Source of the DNA: Methylomonas subterranea
GTDB taxonomy: Bacteria; Pseudomonadota; Gammaproteobacteria; Methylococcales; Methylomonadaceae
Assembly (NCBI RefSeq): GCF_024505185.1
Contig: NZ_JANIBJ010000009.1
Location: 1 to 64,000 of the forward strand
Length of the DNA stretch: 64,000 nt
Direction: 5' to 3'
Shown here in pieces: positions 11,162-22,077 of this stretch (the stretch's first letter is position 1; the number at the start of each line of letters is the position of its first letter). Made by a program: the position numbers and the translations under genes. Below the pieces are notes generated by a model. It saw only the letters and a program-made list of their open reading frames with translations. It had not been told where the DNA came from and ran no database searches.

Positions 11162-12373
11162 TTACCCGCGCGGCCCGGCGGAATGATCGGCCAAGGGCTT
11201 GATCACCCATTGCCTATCGTTTTTTTCCAGCACGGCGGAACAACCCATCTCCGCCGCCGTCCCCTGCTGACCGGGCAGTTGTTGTACCACCCGGCTGCCG
11301 GTCGCGCGCAAATCCCGAATGACTTGCGACAAATCGCTGTCGTCCAAGGCTGGCGCGAACACGGTTTGTCGAGCCGTATCGACAGCGCCATCGAATAAGG
11401 ACGCCAATACTTTCAAATCCGCGCTGAACCCGGTAGCCGGACGGGCGCGGCCGAACACCGCGCCGATATTGTCGTAACGGCCGCCGCGGGCAATCTCCCT
11501 GCCCACGGTGGGCACGAAAGCCGCAAACACCATGCCGGTGTGGTAATGATAACCGCGCAATTCGGCCAGATCGAAACTGACGGTCAGGGCCGGGTAATCC
11601 CGTTGCAATTTGCCGGCGATGCTTTGCAAATCGCTCAGCGCGGCGCTAATCACTGGGTTGCCGACAGCCAAAATACCGGCCGCCGTAGCTAGGACTTCCA
11701 CCCCGCCGTTCAATTTAGGCAAGGCATTGAAAATCGCCTTGAACTGTTCCGGCATGGCAAATTGATCCACCCATTCGGCAAGCTCGGTCCTGGCCTTGCG
11801 TTGCAGGATATCGAACAACTCGGCTTCTTGCCGCTGGTTCAGGCCGGCTTGCTCGACCAAGGCGCGGTAGATGCCCACATGCCCCATGTCCAGATGCACG
11901 TTTTGCACCCCGCTGATGGCCAGCATCTCCAGCATCAGCCTTATCACTTCATAATCGCTTTCTATCCCGGCATGACCATAGAGTTCGGCACCGATCTGCA
12001 TCGGGCTGCGGGTTTTTTCCAGCGGATCGCCCACGGTATGCAGTGTGGTACCGGCATAGCAAAGCCGGGTCGGCCATTCGTGCTTGAGGTTGTGCGCATC
12101 CATGCGCGCCACTTGCGGCGTCATGTCCGCCCGCACACCCAGCATCTCGCCGCTCAACTGATCGGTCAATTTGAAGGTTTGCAAATCCAGATCGTGCCCC
12201 GAGCCGGTCAGCAGCGAATCCAGATAATCCACGAAAGGCGGTATGACCAGTTGGTAGCCCCAGCAATCGAACGTATCCAGCAAGTTGCGTCTCAGGCCTT
12301 CCAGGCGCGCCGCCTGCTCCGGCAATATTTCCGTGATACCTTCCGGCAACAACCAGGAGTCTTTTTTTTGCAT
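11162..12373 (-). CDS. hisZ: ATP phosphoribosyltransferase regulatory subunit
   Basis: HisZ is a catalytically dead HisRS paralogue that activates the short form of HisG in histidine synthesis. The 403-residue protein begins with WLLPEGITEILPEQA, has the class II synthetase core (QTFKLTDQLSGEMLGVRADMT in pieces, then RLCYAGTTLH) and a YHTGMVF block, but lacks the tRNA-binding domain. The start at 12373 is chosen because the upstream extension runs through the hairpin at 12390-12424. The order hflC-hisZ-purA is conserved in many gammaproteobacteria. Confidence 0.92.
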   Translation of the reverse strand: MQKKDSWLLPEGITEILPEQAARLEGLRRNLLDTFDCWGYQLVIPPFVDYLDSLLTGSGHDLDLQTFKLTDQLSGEMLGVRADMTPQVARMDAHNLKHEWPTRLCYAGTTLHTVGDPLEKTRSPMQIGAELYGHAGIESDYEVIRLMLEMLAISGVQNVHLDMGHVGIYRALVEQAGLNQRQEAELFDILQRKARTELAEWVDQFAMPEQFKAIFNALPKLNGGVEVLATAAGILAVGNPVISAALSDLQSIAGKLQRDYPALTVSFDLAELRGYHYHTGMVFAAFVPTVGREIARGGRYDNIGAVFGRARPATGFSADLKVLASLFDGAVDTARQTVFAPALDDSDLSQVIRDLRATGSRVVQQLPGQQGTAAEMGCSAVLEKNDRQWVIKPLADHSAGPRG

Positions 12374-12389
12374 TTTCTTAGTCCCAATC

Positions 12390-12424
12390 GCAGAAAACGC
12401 CCCACTAAGCGGAGCGTTTTCTGC
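12390..12424 (-). promoter_or_regulatory. Long RNA hairpin between hflC and hisZ
   Basis: The 35 bases form an 11-bp perfect inverted repeat (GCAGAAAACGC / GCGTTTTCTGC). Its inner bases also pair with wobbles, giving about a 16-bp stem closed by a 3-base UUA loop. There is no T-run after it on the minus strand. It lies 21 bases after the hflC stop and 17 before hisZ. It could protect or process the message, or attenuate it. Confidence 0.6.
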
Positions 12425-12445
12425 CGCATTACACAATGATGAATC

Positions 12446-13300
12446 TTATTTTTGGTGCTTGAAGAATTTGAAGAAATCCGAATCGGGTTCCAATACCATG
12501 ATGTTGCCGGATTTGCCCAGACTCTGTCTGTAGGCAATCATGCTGCGGTAAAAGGCATAGAAATCCTGGTCTTCGCCGTAAGCCTTGGCAAAAATATCGG
12601 CGGCCTGGGCATCGCCCTCACCGCGCAAGACCTCGGAATCCCGATAAGCATTCGCCAGAATGATTTCGCGCTGCTTGTCGGCATCCGCCCGGATGCGTTC
12701 GGCCGCTTCCGAACCTTGCGAACGGAATTCGCGCGCAACCCTGGCCCGCTCGGCCTCCATGCGTTGATAAACGGAACTGCTGACTTCATTGGGCAGGTCG
12801 ATACGCTTGACCTGTACATCGACGATGTTGATACCCAATTTCAGGGCATGCGGCGATACGTTGGTAATCAGGGTTTCCCGAATGGCGCTACGGTCGGTAG
12901 ACACCAGCTGCTTGATTTCGCGCTTGCTGAATTCGCTTCTGAAAGAATCCTTGATGATTTGATCCAGCCGGATATTGGCTTGACCGACATCGCCGCCCAC
13001 GGAGGTGTAAAAGGTCTTGACATCGGCTATGCGCCATTTAACGAACGAATCGACGATGACATTCTTCTTTTCCGCGGTCAGGAATCGCTCGGGCGTCGCA
13101 TCCATGGTCAGGATGCGGGCATCGAACTTCTTCACATTGTTGATTAAGGGAATTTTGAAATGAATTCCGGGCTTGAAATCCACGGCGACAATTTCGCCCA
13201 ACTGAAACTTGATGGCCCGCTCGGTTTCGGTCACCGTAAATATCGACATTGACAGCACTACGATCAGCGCGCCTACCGCAACGACAATTTTATTCCCCAT
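12446..13300 (-). CDS. hflC: FtsH protease modulator HflC
   Basis: HflC is an SPFH/band-7 protein that forms with HflK a large periplasmic cage around the membrane protease FtsH. The 284-residue protein has one N-terminal membrane helix (residues about 4-22), then TETERAIKFQLGEI, the start of the SPFH domain, VDVQVKRIDLPNEV, and a coiled coil rich in Ala, Glu and Arg. It begins 1 base after hflK. Confidence 0.96.
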   Translation of the reverse strand: MGNKIVVAVGALIVVLSMSIFTVTETERAIKFQLGEIVAVDFKPGIHFKIPLINNVKKFDARILTMDATPERFLTAEKKNVIVDSFVKWRIADVKTFYTSVGGDVGQANIRLDQIIKDSFRSEFSKREIKQLVSTDRSAIRETLITNVSPHALKLGINIVDVQVKRIDLPNEVSSSVYQRMEAERARVAREFRSQGSEAAERIRADADKQREIILANAYRDSEVLRGEGDAQAADIFAKAYGEDQDFYAFYRSMIAYRQSLGKSGNIMVLEPDSDFFKFFKHQK

Positions 13301-13301
13301 C

Positions 13302-14492
13302 TTAGCGTCCTCTCACATCGCGCTCGCGGGCCGAAGCACGCACGTCGCTTTTTATCTCTCTGACCGGAGACGATACCACCGGCGCCGATTCGTGACTGAC
13401 GGGAGCGGCAACCGCTTCCTCGACCGATCGGTTGGTCATTTTGTCCAATGGCAGGTACATGATGTTGTTACCGCCCTTGACGTCCACCAACACATTGTTG
13501 GAACGTCCCAACACGGATTCCATGGATTCGATGTACATGCGCTGTTTGGTGACGGCCGGGGCTTTTTTATATTCGACCATCAATTGCGAGAAGCGGCTGA
13601 CATCACCCGTTGCCTCGGCGATGACCTTGACCTTGTAACCTTCCGACTCCTGCACGATACGCGATGCGGCACCCCTGGCTTTCGGCACCACATCGTTGGC
13701 GTAGGCCTCGGCTTCGTTGATCAGGCGTTGTTTGTCTTCGCGCGCGCGGATGGCGTCTTCGAACGCCCCCTGCACCTGCTCCGGAGGCTGAGCATCCTGC
13801 AGATTGACACTGGTGACCAAAATACCGGCCTTGTATGCATCCATGACGGCTTGAATTTCTGATTTGATCGCCTGCACGATTTCGCTACGACCTTCGGTCA
13901 ACACGAAGTCCATGTTGCTGGCACCGATCACGCCGCGCTGGACACTTTCGGTAACCTGCTTAAGAGTGGAGTTGGGATCCAGTACATTGAAGGCGTAATC
14001 CTTGGCGTCCTTGACCTGATACTGCACGGCCAGCCGCACATCGACGATATTTTCGTCCTTGGTCAGCATCATGGCTTCCTTGGGCACGGAACCCATGGCT
14101 TGGCCGCTACCGGAGCGATACCCCACCTCTATGAAGCGTTGTTGCTCGACGTTGATCACTTGCACCTGTTCGATGGGAGCGGGAATATGCCAATTCAGGC
14201 CGGGATTGGTGGTTTCGACAAAAGCGCCGAAGCGAGTCACAACCCCGCGCGTGCCTTCGTCAACGGTGTATAGCCCGCTAAGACCCCATAATACGACCAC
14301 ACCGGCGCCGATATAGGCCAAACCCTTCATCGCGGAGCCGTCGGAACCGCCGCCACCGGAACGGCCACCGAAAATGCCGCCCAGTTTGTCCTGCAAAGAG
14401 CGAATCACTTCGTCCAGATCGGGTGGACTGTTTTGATTGTTACGACCACTCCAGGGGTCATTTTTATCACCACCGGGTTCATTCCAAGACAT
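13302..14492 (-). CDS. hflK: FtsH protease modulator HflK
   Basis: The partner of HflC in the FtsH-modulating complex. The 396-residue protein has a cytoplasmic Gly/Asn/Ser-rich N-terminal tail (MSWNEPGGDKNDPWSG), a single membrane helix near residues 64-83, then VDEGTRGVVTRFG starting the SPFH domain and a C-terminal coiled coil. The ATG at 14492 is preferred over a GTG three codons upstream, because GGAG lies about 8 bases before it. Confidence 0.95.
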   Translation of the reverse strand: MSWNEPGGDKNDPWSGRNNQNSPPDLDEVIRSLQDKLGGIFGGRSGGGGSDGSAMKGLAYIGAGVVVLWGLSGLYTVDEGTRGVVTRFGAFVETTNPGLNWHIPAPIEQVQVINVEQQRFIEVGYRSGSGQAMGSVPKEAMMLTKDENIVDVRLAVQYQVKDAKDYAFNVLDPNSTLKQVTESVQRGVIGASNMDFVLTEGRSEIVQAIKSEIQAVMDAYKAGILVTSVNLQDAQPPEQVQGAFEDAIRAREDKQRLINEAEAYANDVVPKARGAASRIVQESEGYKVKVIAEATGDVSRFSQLMVEYKKAPAVTKQRMYIESMESVLGRSNNVLVDVKGGNNIMYLPLDKMTNRSVEEAVAAPVSHESAPVVSSPVREIKSDVRASARERDVRGR

Positions 14493-14642
14493 ACCAAACA
14501 CTCCAATTGGATTGTAAACTTTAATTTTTGTCGAACGACTGAAAACTACCTTGATTTTTCAGCAACGCAAAGGTCGATATTCTATAGCAATTTCAAAAAT
14601 ACCGGGGAACTAACTGGGCCTTGACCTCGCCAGCCGGCACGG

Positions 14643-15908
14643 CTACAGCACTTCCTCGACTCTGATATCCTTGAGCAGACCAAGATTTTTTTTATCGATT
14701 TCAATGGTCAATTCGCAATCGCCCTGGTCGTTGACGGTTTCATCGATGAATCGCACCATGCCGAACCATTTGGCTTTGATCCCGGCCTGACTGGCGGGCA
14801 GAAAACATTTTCTGATGATTTTGCCGCCGGCAAAAAACATGCACAAGGCCTGTTGCAGCAAATCGAGGCCCGCGCCGGTTTGAGCGGAAATCCAGACATT
14901 CACCGGCATGCCCCGGTCGTCGTAATCGATATGCGGCAGCACGCCATCCAGCAAATCGATTTTATTGAATACGCGCAATTGCGGAATTTTACCGGCCTCT
15001 ATATCGTCCAGCACCTGATTGACCTGAAAAATGGTGTCGTCCCGGTCTTCCGCGTGAGCATCGATCACATGCAATAACAGGTCGGCTTCACTGGCTTCCT
15101 GTAAAGTGGAGCGAAACGCGGCGATCAGTTCATGCGGCAAATGCCGGATAAAACCCACCGTATCCGCCAACACCACTTCCCCGCCCTGGCCCAGAGGCAG
15201 GTTTCGCAAGGTCGGATCCAGCGTGGCAAACAGTTGATCCGCCGCGTAAATGTCGGCGCCGGTCAGGCTGTTGAATAAGGTTGACTTGCCGGCATTGGTA
15301 TAACCCACCAACGACACGGTTGGAACTTCGGCTTTTTTACGCTTGCCGCGTCCCTGGTGCCGCTGCTTTTGCACTTTTTCCAACCGCTGCTGAATTTGCT
15401 TGATCCGCACCGCCAGCAGACGTCTGTCGGTTTCCAATTGGGTTTCGCCGGGTCCGCGCAAACCGATACCGCCCTTTTGCCGCTCCAAGTGGGTCCAGCC
15501 GCGAATCAAGCGGGTAGACAGGTGCTTAAGTTGCGCCAATTCGACCTGCAACTTACCTTCGAAGCTTTGGGCGCGCTGGGCAAAAATATCCAAAATCAGA
15601 CCGTTTCTATCCACCACCCGCACTTCCAGGGCTTTTTCCAGATTGCGCTCCTGGCTGGGAGACAGCGGATGGTTGACGATAACAATGTCCGCTTGCTGTT
15701 CAACGACAACGGTTTTGATTTCATCCAGCTTGCCCTTGCCGACAAAATATTTCGGGTCGGGCTTGTGCCGGCTGCCGGTCACGACATGAATGGGCTGCGC
15801 GCCCGCAGATTTGGTCAGTTCTTTCAGCTCGTCGAGGTCTTCCTGCCCGACTTGCAAATTCAGGTGGACGAGAACCGCCCGTTCACCCGCATCGGGACGT
15901 TCAAACAA
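14643..15908 (-). CDS. hflX: Ribosome-associated GTPase HflX
   Basis: HflX is a GTPase that splits stalled 70S ribosomes. The 421-residue protein has the N-terminal HflX domain with GKGKLDEIK, a helical linker (GRGKRKKAEV), then the G domain with GYTNAGKSTLFN (P-loop), LADTVGFIRHLPHEL (switch II) and FNKIDLLD (NKxD). It starts 11 bases after hfq. The miaA gene, often just upstream of hfq in this operon, is absent here. Confidence 0.96.
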   Translation of the reverse strand: MFERPDAGERAVLVHLNLQVGQEDLDELKELTKSAGAQPIHVVTGSRHKPDPKYFVGKGKLDEIKTVVVEQQADIVIVNHPLSPSQERNLEKALEVRVVDRNGLILDIFAQRAQSFEGKLQVELAQLKHLSTRLIRGWTHLERQKGGIGLRGPGETQLETDRRLLAVRIKQIQQRLEKVQKQRHQGRGKRKKAEVPTVSLVGYTNAGKSTLFNSLTGADIYAADQLFATLDPTLRNLPLGQGGEVVLADTVGFIRHLPHELIAAFRSTLQEASEADLLLHVIDAHAEDRDDTIFQVNQVLDDIEAGKIPQLRVFNKIDLLDGVLPHIDYDDRGMPVNVWISAQTGAGLDLLQQALCMFFAGGKIIRKCFLPASQAGIKAKWFGMVRFIDETVNDQGDCELTIEIDKKNLGLLKDIRVEEVL

Positions 15909-15919
15909 ACAAAAACCTC

Positions 15920-16162
15920 TTAAGTTTCATCAGCGGCATCGGCATCGCGATGCATGTTGACATTCTTGCTGGGAACGATAGTGGAAATGGCGTGCTTATA
16001 AACCATCTGATTGACGGTATTTTTCAGCATCACCACATATTGATCGAACGAATCGACCCGGCCTTGCAGCTTGATACCGTTGACCAAAAAAATCGACACA
16101 GGCGTATGCTCTTTTCTCAGGGCATTCAAAAAACTATCCTGCAAATTTTGTGCTTTCGACAT
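15920..16162 (-). CDS. hfq: RNA chaperone Hfq
   Basis: Hfq forms a hexameric ring that pairs small RNAs with messages. The 80-residue protein has the Sm1 motif ([22 protein letters not shown]) and the Sm2 motif with YKHAIST, including the proximal-face residues Q8, D9, F42, Y55, K56 and H57 as expected. It has a short acidic tail. The 258 bases between ettA and hfq probably hold its promoter, but I see no clear consensus there. Confidence 0.97.
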   Translation of the reverse strand: MSKAQNLQDSFLNALRKEHTPVSIFLVNGIKLQGRVDSFDQYVVMLKNTVNQMVYKHAISTIVPSKNVNMHRDADAADET

Positions 16163-16420
16163 CCTCTTTCTCCTTATTATTGTTCAGGCTGCGGCTATAC
16201 ATTACCTGCTAAACCTGTTGATTTCAACACACTATCACCGGGGCCAATCCCCGCACTGTAAATCTGAGTTGGGGCGCGGCAAAATAATTCAAGCGCGGGC
16301 GGGTTTTTAAGGCAATTTTGCTTAATGCCGCCTAAATGCCACCCTTGGCATCCTCTCGAACCCCGGAGGCCCGCGCCGCAATCACGAAGCACGGACCACG
16401 GAGATAAAGCCGCGACCCGT

Positions 16421-18085
<1,665 letters not shown>

Positions 18086-18435
18086 TGGTTTTCGGTTTAA
18101 AGAAAATAAACTCGCATTATACCGCGCTGCCGCAAAATTCAAGGCCGCATTTTTAGCGCAGTCCATTGAAGCCGCGGAACTTGGCCTTCATCCCCTCGCG
18201 TAAAAACCCAATAGGCTTTGCAATTGTTTTGAACGACTCATAAAGCATCGATACGAACCGCCAAGGCTTGTCACGGTTTACCGACAACCCCGGCGCGGTA
18301 ACAGATAACGGCAAAAAAAGTTTGACCGTCGTCAATATTTCACCAGAAGCCGGCTTTTAATCAAACCGAAAATTAGGAAAAAGCGGCTTTTTGGTTTAAG
18401 TTGGAGTCGACATCGATAACTTCGGGAGCAGTGTC
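18086..18435. other. Gene-free divergent intergenic region
   Basis: About 350 bases separate ettA (leftward) from the rightward membrane-protein gene. The left part probably holds the ettA promoter. Near 18352-18400 there are T/A-rich imperfect repeats (AGCCGGCTTTTAAT and AAAGCGGCTTTTTGG). I see no RNA gene and no confident promoter. Confidence 0.4.
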
Positions 18436-18894
18436 ATGAAAGCTGAAATATTCCGCCCGTTCAAAACCGCCGGTCTGGTCTTGGCCAACGCCGCGCAAGG
18501 TTTTGTATCGCCCCTTCGATGTCTGTGCTTTTGTAGCCGCGGCTCCAAAACCGTCATCCTTGGCATGGAACCCAGGCAGCTCAGATATTTGCTCAACACC
18601 TCCCTAATTCTGTTGTTTGCCTTGCTGCACGCCGCCGACGGCATCATCACTTATTTCGGTCTCAAGTTTAACTACGCGGCGGAAGCCAACCCGGTGCTGC
18701 TGTTTTTCGCCAGCACCATGGGCTTGGGCTTGTCGATTTTCGCCCTCAAACTGTTGTGCATGGAATTCATCGCCGTGGTTTATTTCGCCCGGCGCAATAT
18801 CGGCAGTTGCTGGGGCACGGCTACTTTATTCAGCGCCGACGCCTTTTACAGCTGGGTAGTCAGTAACAATGTGCTGCTGGTGCTCGGCACCTGA
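18436..18894 (+). CDS. Small membrane protein, DUF5658-like
   Basis: This is a 152-residue protein of unknown function. The region from residue 44 on (MEPRQLRYLLNTS) has three hydrophobic helices with HAADGIITYFGL and EANPVLLF, the pattern of the DUF5658 family. The first 43 residues look atypical, but a good Shine-Dalgarno (GGGAG, 9 bases before the ATG) supports the start at 18436. The alternative start at 18565 lacks one and would give 109 residues. It is the first gene of the rightward cluster. Confidence 0.6.
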   Translation: MKAEIFRPFKTAGLVLANAAQGFVSPLRCLCFCSRGSKTVILGMEPRQLRYLLNTSLILLFALLHAADGIITYFGLKFNYAAEANPVLLFFASTMGLGLSIFALKLLCMEFIAVVYFARRNIGSCWGTATLFSADAFYSWVVSNNVLLVLGT

Positions 18895-18956
18895 ACACAC
18901 AGTTGTAAGGCTACGCGCTCGCGTCCCGAGATTCGCGGGGGCATAATGACGCCACC

Positions 18957-19673
18957 ATGCCCTCGCAGAACCATTTTCCACTCCCGGCCGGAACACCGAT
19001 CGATATTCATTGCCATCGGTATCGCGCCGGCGGCGGTCTGCAAATCTTGAGCCTGGATACGCACGAACTGCTTCACTCCCGCAATCAAAATCCAATAGAG
19101 TGCATTCCCGACGACTGTTATTTCAGCCTGGGCATACACCCCTGGTTTATAGACCGCCAGGACATGGAAACCGCTTGCAAAACCCTGGATGCCCTTCAAC
19201 ACCATCCCCAACTGCTGGCGTTCGGCGAATGCGGCCTGGATAAGTGCATAGCGACGCCCATGGTTAGGCAAATCCAACTATTCAGCCGCCAGCTCGAACT
19301 GGCCGAGCGCATCGGCAAGCCGGTCATCATCCACTGCGTAAGGGCTCATGCCGAACTATTGCAGCTAAAAAAAAGCATTTCGCCCAGCCAAGCCTGGATC
19401 CTGCATGGCTTCAGCGGCAAACCCGCGTTGGCCGCGCAACTGATAGAACACGGCTGTTACTTGTCGTTCGGCAAAGCCTTGCTGCAAAGCGACGCACGGG
19501 TACAGCAAACCTTAGTCAGCGTACCCATCGAGCGGCTTTTTTTGGAAACCGACGCGGCAGACGCGTCTATTGAGACAATCCATGCCGCCGCGGCTACAAT
19601 ACGCAGCCTTGACCCCGCGGATTTGTGCCGACAAATCCATCGTAACTTTTTAAGCGTGTTTCTCGATGACTGA
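18957..19673 (+). CDS. TatD-family metal-dependent hydrolase
   Basis: A 238-residue TIM-barrel hydrolase related to TatD/YcfH/YjjV DNases. Metal-ligand motifs are visible in order: DIHCH near residue 18, the Glu in AFGECGLDK, IIHCVRAHAELL, LHGFSG and ETDAAD near residue 200. The stretch GIHPWF is typical of the family. It overlaps tcdA by 8 bases, so the two are translationally coupled. The substrate (DNA or other) is not certain. Confidence 0.85.
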   Translation: MPSQNHFPLPAGTPIDIHCHRYRAGGGLQILSLDTHELLHSRNQNPIECIPDDCYFSLGIHPWFIDRQDMETACKTLDALQHHPQLLAFGECGLDKCIATPMVRQIQLFSRQLELAERIGKPVIIHCVRAHAELLQLKKSISPSQAWILHGFSGKPALAAQLIEHGCYLSFGKALLQSDARVQQTLVSVPIERLFLETDAADASIETIHAAAATIRSLDPADLCRQIHRNFLSVFLDD

Positions 19674-20424
19674 TTTAAGCTGGCTTTCCCGCACCGAACT
19701 ACTGATTGGCGACAGCAAACTCGAACGCCTGCAAAAATCCCACGTGCTGGTGGTCGGCATGGGCGGAGTGGGTTCGTTCGCGGCCGAATTCATTTGCCGG
19801 GCCGGTATCGGCCAGATGACCATCGTCGACGGCGACGTGGTGGAAAACAGCAACCGCAACCGCCAGTTGCCGGCCCTGGCGACCACGATAGGCCAATCCA
19901 AGGCCGACGTGATGGGCGAACGCTTGTTGGCCATCAATCCGGATTTGCGATTGAGCGTAAAGCACGAATTCATCACCCCGGACAGCGCCGCCGAACTGCT
20001 TCAAACGAATTACGATTACGTCATCGACGCCATCGACAGCCTGACGCCGAAAATTCATTTGATCCGCGCCGCCAAGGCCCGCAAACTAAAAATCATCAGC
20101 TCCATGGGCGCCGGCGGCAAACTGGATCCGACCCATCTGAAAGTAGTGGATATCTCCAAGACTTATAACTGCCCGTTTGCCCAATTCATTCGTATCCGGC
20201 TGCGCAAGCACGGCATCAGCCGAGGCGTCAAGGTAGTGTTTTCGCCGGAAGTCGTCAACAAGGATTCCTTGATGTATACCGACGGCAGCAATTACAAAAA
20301 ATCAGCCTACGGCACCATTTCCTATTTGCCGGCCGCATTCGGCGGGGTCTGCGCCTCGGTGGTGGTGCGCAATTTAATCCACGAAGCCGCTCACGCGGAA
20401 CCCAAACCCGCCCAACATGACTGA
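19666..20424 (+). CDS. tcdA: tRNA threonylcarbamoyladenosine dehydratase
   Basis: TcdA (CsdL) is an E1/ThiF-like enzyme that uses ATP to cyclise t6A37 to ct6A in tRNAs. The 252-residue protein has the adenylation loop VVGMGGVGSFAAEF, IVDGDVVENSNRNRQL with the Arg-finger region, and DAIDSLTPKIHLI. SSMGAGGKLDPT and GTISYLPAAFG are typical of TcdA rather than MoeB or ThiF, and the CxxC zinc motifs are lacking, as in TcdA. It overlaps both neighbours by 8 bases. Confidence 0.92.
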   Translation: MTDLSWLSRTELLIGDSKLERLQKSHVLVVGMGGVGSFAAEFICRAGIGQMTIVDGDVVENSNRNRQLPALATTIGQSKADVMGERLLAINPDLRLSVKHEFITPDSAAELLQTNYDYVIDAIDSLTPKIHLIRAAKARKLKIISSMGAGGKLDPTHLKVVDISKTYNCPFAQFIRIRLRKHGISRGVKVVFSPEVVNKDSLMYTDGSNYKKSAYGTISYLPAAFGGVCASVVVRNLIHEAAHAEPKPAQHD

Positions 20425-20812
20425 CTATAAACCCGAACATACCAATATGACGCTTTTGGCCAGCGGCAAAAGCAGCCGCCTGCAAGCCATGCGTCAAAAA
20501 AGCATGCATTCCCCGGCCGCCGCCGCGAATGTCACCGTATCCGGCCCCACGCCGGCCGAAGAAGCCACGAATCCGCACTGGCTATTGGCTCGACAGTTGA
20601 TAGACCGGCGCCTAGCGGAAATATTGGCGGCTTTTCCGCCCGGCAGGCAGCGCAGTCTTTTTAAAATCCGCTACGGCCTCGATCCCGACCATCTCAAGCA
20701 ACAGCCCATTCGACACATCGCCAAGTTGCTTAAAATTCAACACCCCTTGTTTACCGATCCGCGCGGCGATCAAAAGGAGGCACTGGAACTGACTTATAAT
20801 CACCCAGCCTGA
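20417..20812 (+). CDS. Hypothetical 131-residue protein
   Basis: I do not recognise this protein. It starts within the end of tcdA (8-base overlap). The first 50 residues are Ser/Ala-rich and probably disordered. The second half (residues 55-115) is helical and basic, with AAFPPGRQRSLFKIRYGL and RHIAKLLKI, loosely like a sigma region 4 or other helix-turn-helix. The coupling to tcdA supports it being real. Confidence 0.55.
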   Translation: MTDYKPEHTNMTLLASGKSSRLQAMRQKSMHSPAAAANVTVSGPTPAEEATNPHWLLARQLIDRRLAEILAAFPPGRQRSLFKIRYGLDPDHLKQQPIRHIAKLLKIQHPLFTDPRGDQKEALELTYNHPA

Positions 20813-20841
20813 CCGATCCATTTCGCGACACAGCCAACCGC

Positions 20842-21789
20842 TTGCCGCCTCAACTCCAGCAAACCATGATTTACACCATAGAACCGAACCGGGATTACCG
20901 CGATTTTACCCAAGCCACCCAAGACGGCAAACCCGATCAGGCGATCAGGGCCGACGCCACCCGCCATTACGACGAATGTTACCGCGACTACCTGTTTGCC
21001 TGGTGCAATAGCGATAATCTGGCCTTGCATTACGGGTACTGGGACCAAGCCGGCCCATACCGGCAACATCAGGCTTTATTGAACAAGAACCAGATTTTAT
21101 ACGACAAAGCCGGCATCAGGCCCGAAGATAACGTCCTGGACGCCGGCTGCGGAATCGGCGGTAGCAGCATCTGGATGGCCAAACGCCACGGCAACCGGGT
21201 TACCGGCATTACCATCAGTGCCCGGCAAGCCGATTACGCCCGTCAGCACGCCGATAGACACGGTGTAGCGGATTCAACCCGCTTTGAAGTGGCGGATTTC
21301 TGCCTAACGCCGTTTACCGAGGCTTCCTTCGACGTTGTGTGGGCCTTGGAAAGCTCTTGCCACGCCTTGAACAAGGCCGATTTTTTGCGCGAAGCGTGGC
21401 GGGTCTTGAAACCCGGCGGACGCATCGTGGTCTGCGACGGGTTTTTACTGCAGCGCGAGTTCAATGCGCGGCAATGGCAAGCGGTGCTGACCTGTTTAAA
21501 CGGCTGGGCCGTTCCCAACTTGTGTTCGCGGGATGAATTCAGCCAATTATTGAATCAACAAGGGTTTGCCGAGATTGATTGCCACGATATTACCGCCCAA
21601 ACCCTGCCCTCTGCCGATTACATGTATAAAGTGGCCAAGCGCCTGCAACCGCTGCAAAAAATCAGTCAATGGCTGGGCCTGCGCACGCCGGCCCAAACCG
21701 CCAACTACTTGGTCGGTTTGGCTCAACACCAGTTGTTCAGTGAAAATCTGACCGAATACTTGATATTTACCGCTCAAAAACCCGGCTAA
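20842..21789 (+). CDS. Class I SAM-dependent methyltransferase
   Basis: A 315-residue methyltransferase with a complete SAM-binding motif I (VLDAGCGIGGSS), motif II area (GVADSTRFEVADF) and VWALESSCHALNKADFL, then RVLKPGGRIVVCDGF. The N-terminal LALHYGYWD resembles the small-molecule methyltransferase group that includes tocopherol and glycine/sarcosine methyltransferases. Translation may begin at 20866 (MIYTIEPNRDYRDF) rather than 20842. Neither has a strong Shine-Dalgarno. Substrate unknown. Confidence 0.82.
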   Translation: MPPQLQQTMIYTIEPNRDYRDFTQATQDGKPDQAIRADATRHYDECYRDYLFAWCNSDNLALHYGYWDQAGPYRQHQALLNKNQILYDKAGIRPEDNVLDAGCGIGGSSIWMAKRHGNRVTGITISARQADYARQHADRHGVADSTRFEVADFCLTPFTEASFDVVWALESSCHALNKADFLREAWRVLKPGGRIVVCDGFLLQREFNARQWQAVLTCLNGWAVPNLCSRDEFSQLLNQQGFAEIDCHDITAQTLPSADYMYKVAKRLQPLQKISQWLGLRTPAQTANYLVGLAQHQLFSENLTEYLIFTAQKPG

Positions 21790-21854
21790 TCGGCCATGCC
21801 GACCGTACCACCGCCCCTCTGGGTTTGCCGAAAGCCGACTTGCGCTTGGCCGGC

Positions 21855-22070
21855 ATGCTGATAGGCTATTTCCTGGCCGATAATCGCCTTCCCCGCAGAG
21901 TGCTTCGGATACAACAGGACGAACTGGAGGCGGAAGTGATGGTGTTACTGGCGGACGAGGAAACCCTGACAGTACCGTGCAATCCTCAAGGCGTTGCCGA
22001 TATGGGTATGAATCCCGGACAAGACTTGTGGGTTATTTTTAACAGCAATTCCCCCTATGTTGGGCCTTAA
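21855..22070 (+). CDS. Hypothetical small protein
   Basis: A 71-residue frame beginning MLIGYFLADNRLPRRVL. The open frame extends upstream without an ATG, with a TTG at 21825, so the start is uncertain. The sequence looks protein-like (alternating hydrophobic and acidic stretches, VMVLLADEETLTVP, GQDLWVIFNSNS), resembling a small beta-barrel. It lies between the methyltransferase and a YgjV-like gene. Function unknown. Confidence 0.4.
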   Translation: MLIGYFLADNRLPRRVLRIQQDELEAEVMVLLADEETLTVPCNPQGVADMGMNPGQDLWVIFNSNSPYVGP

Positions 22071-22077
22071 AAACTGA

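Noticed and set aside
16163-16420. Possible small RNA or tRNA between ettA and hfq.
   Set aside because: No cloverleaf, TPsiC box or terminator-like hairpin with T-run was found. The stretch probably only holds promoter sequence.
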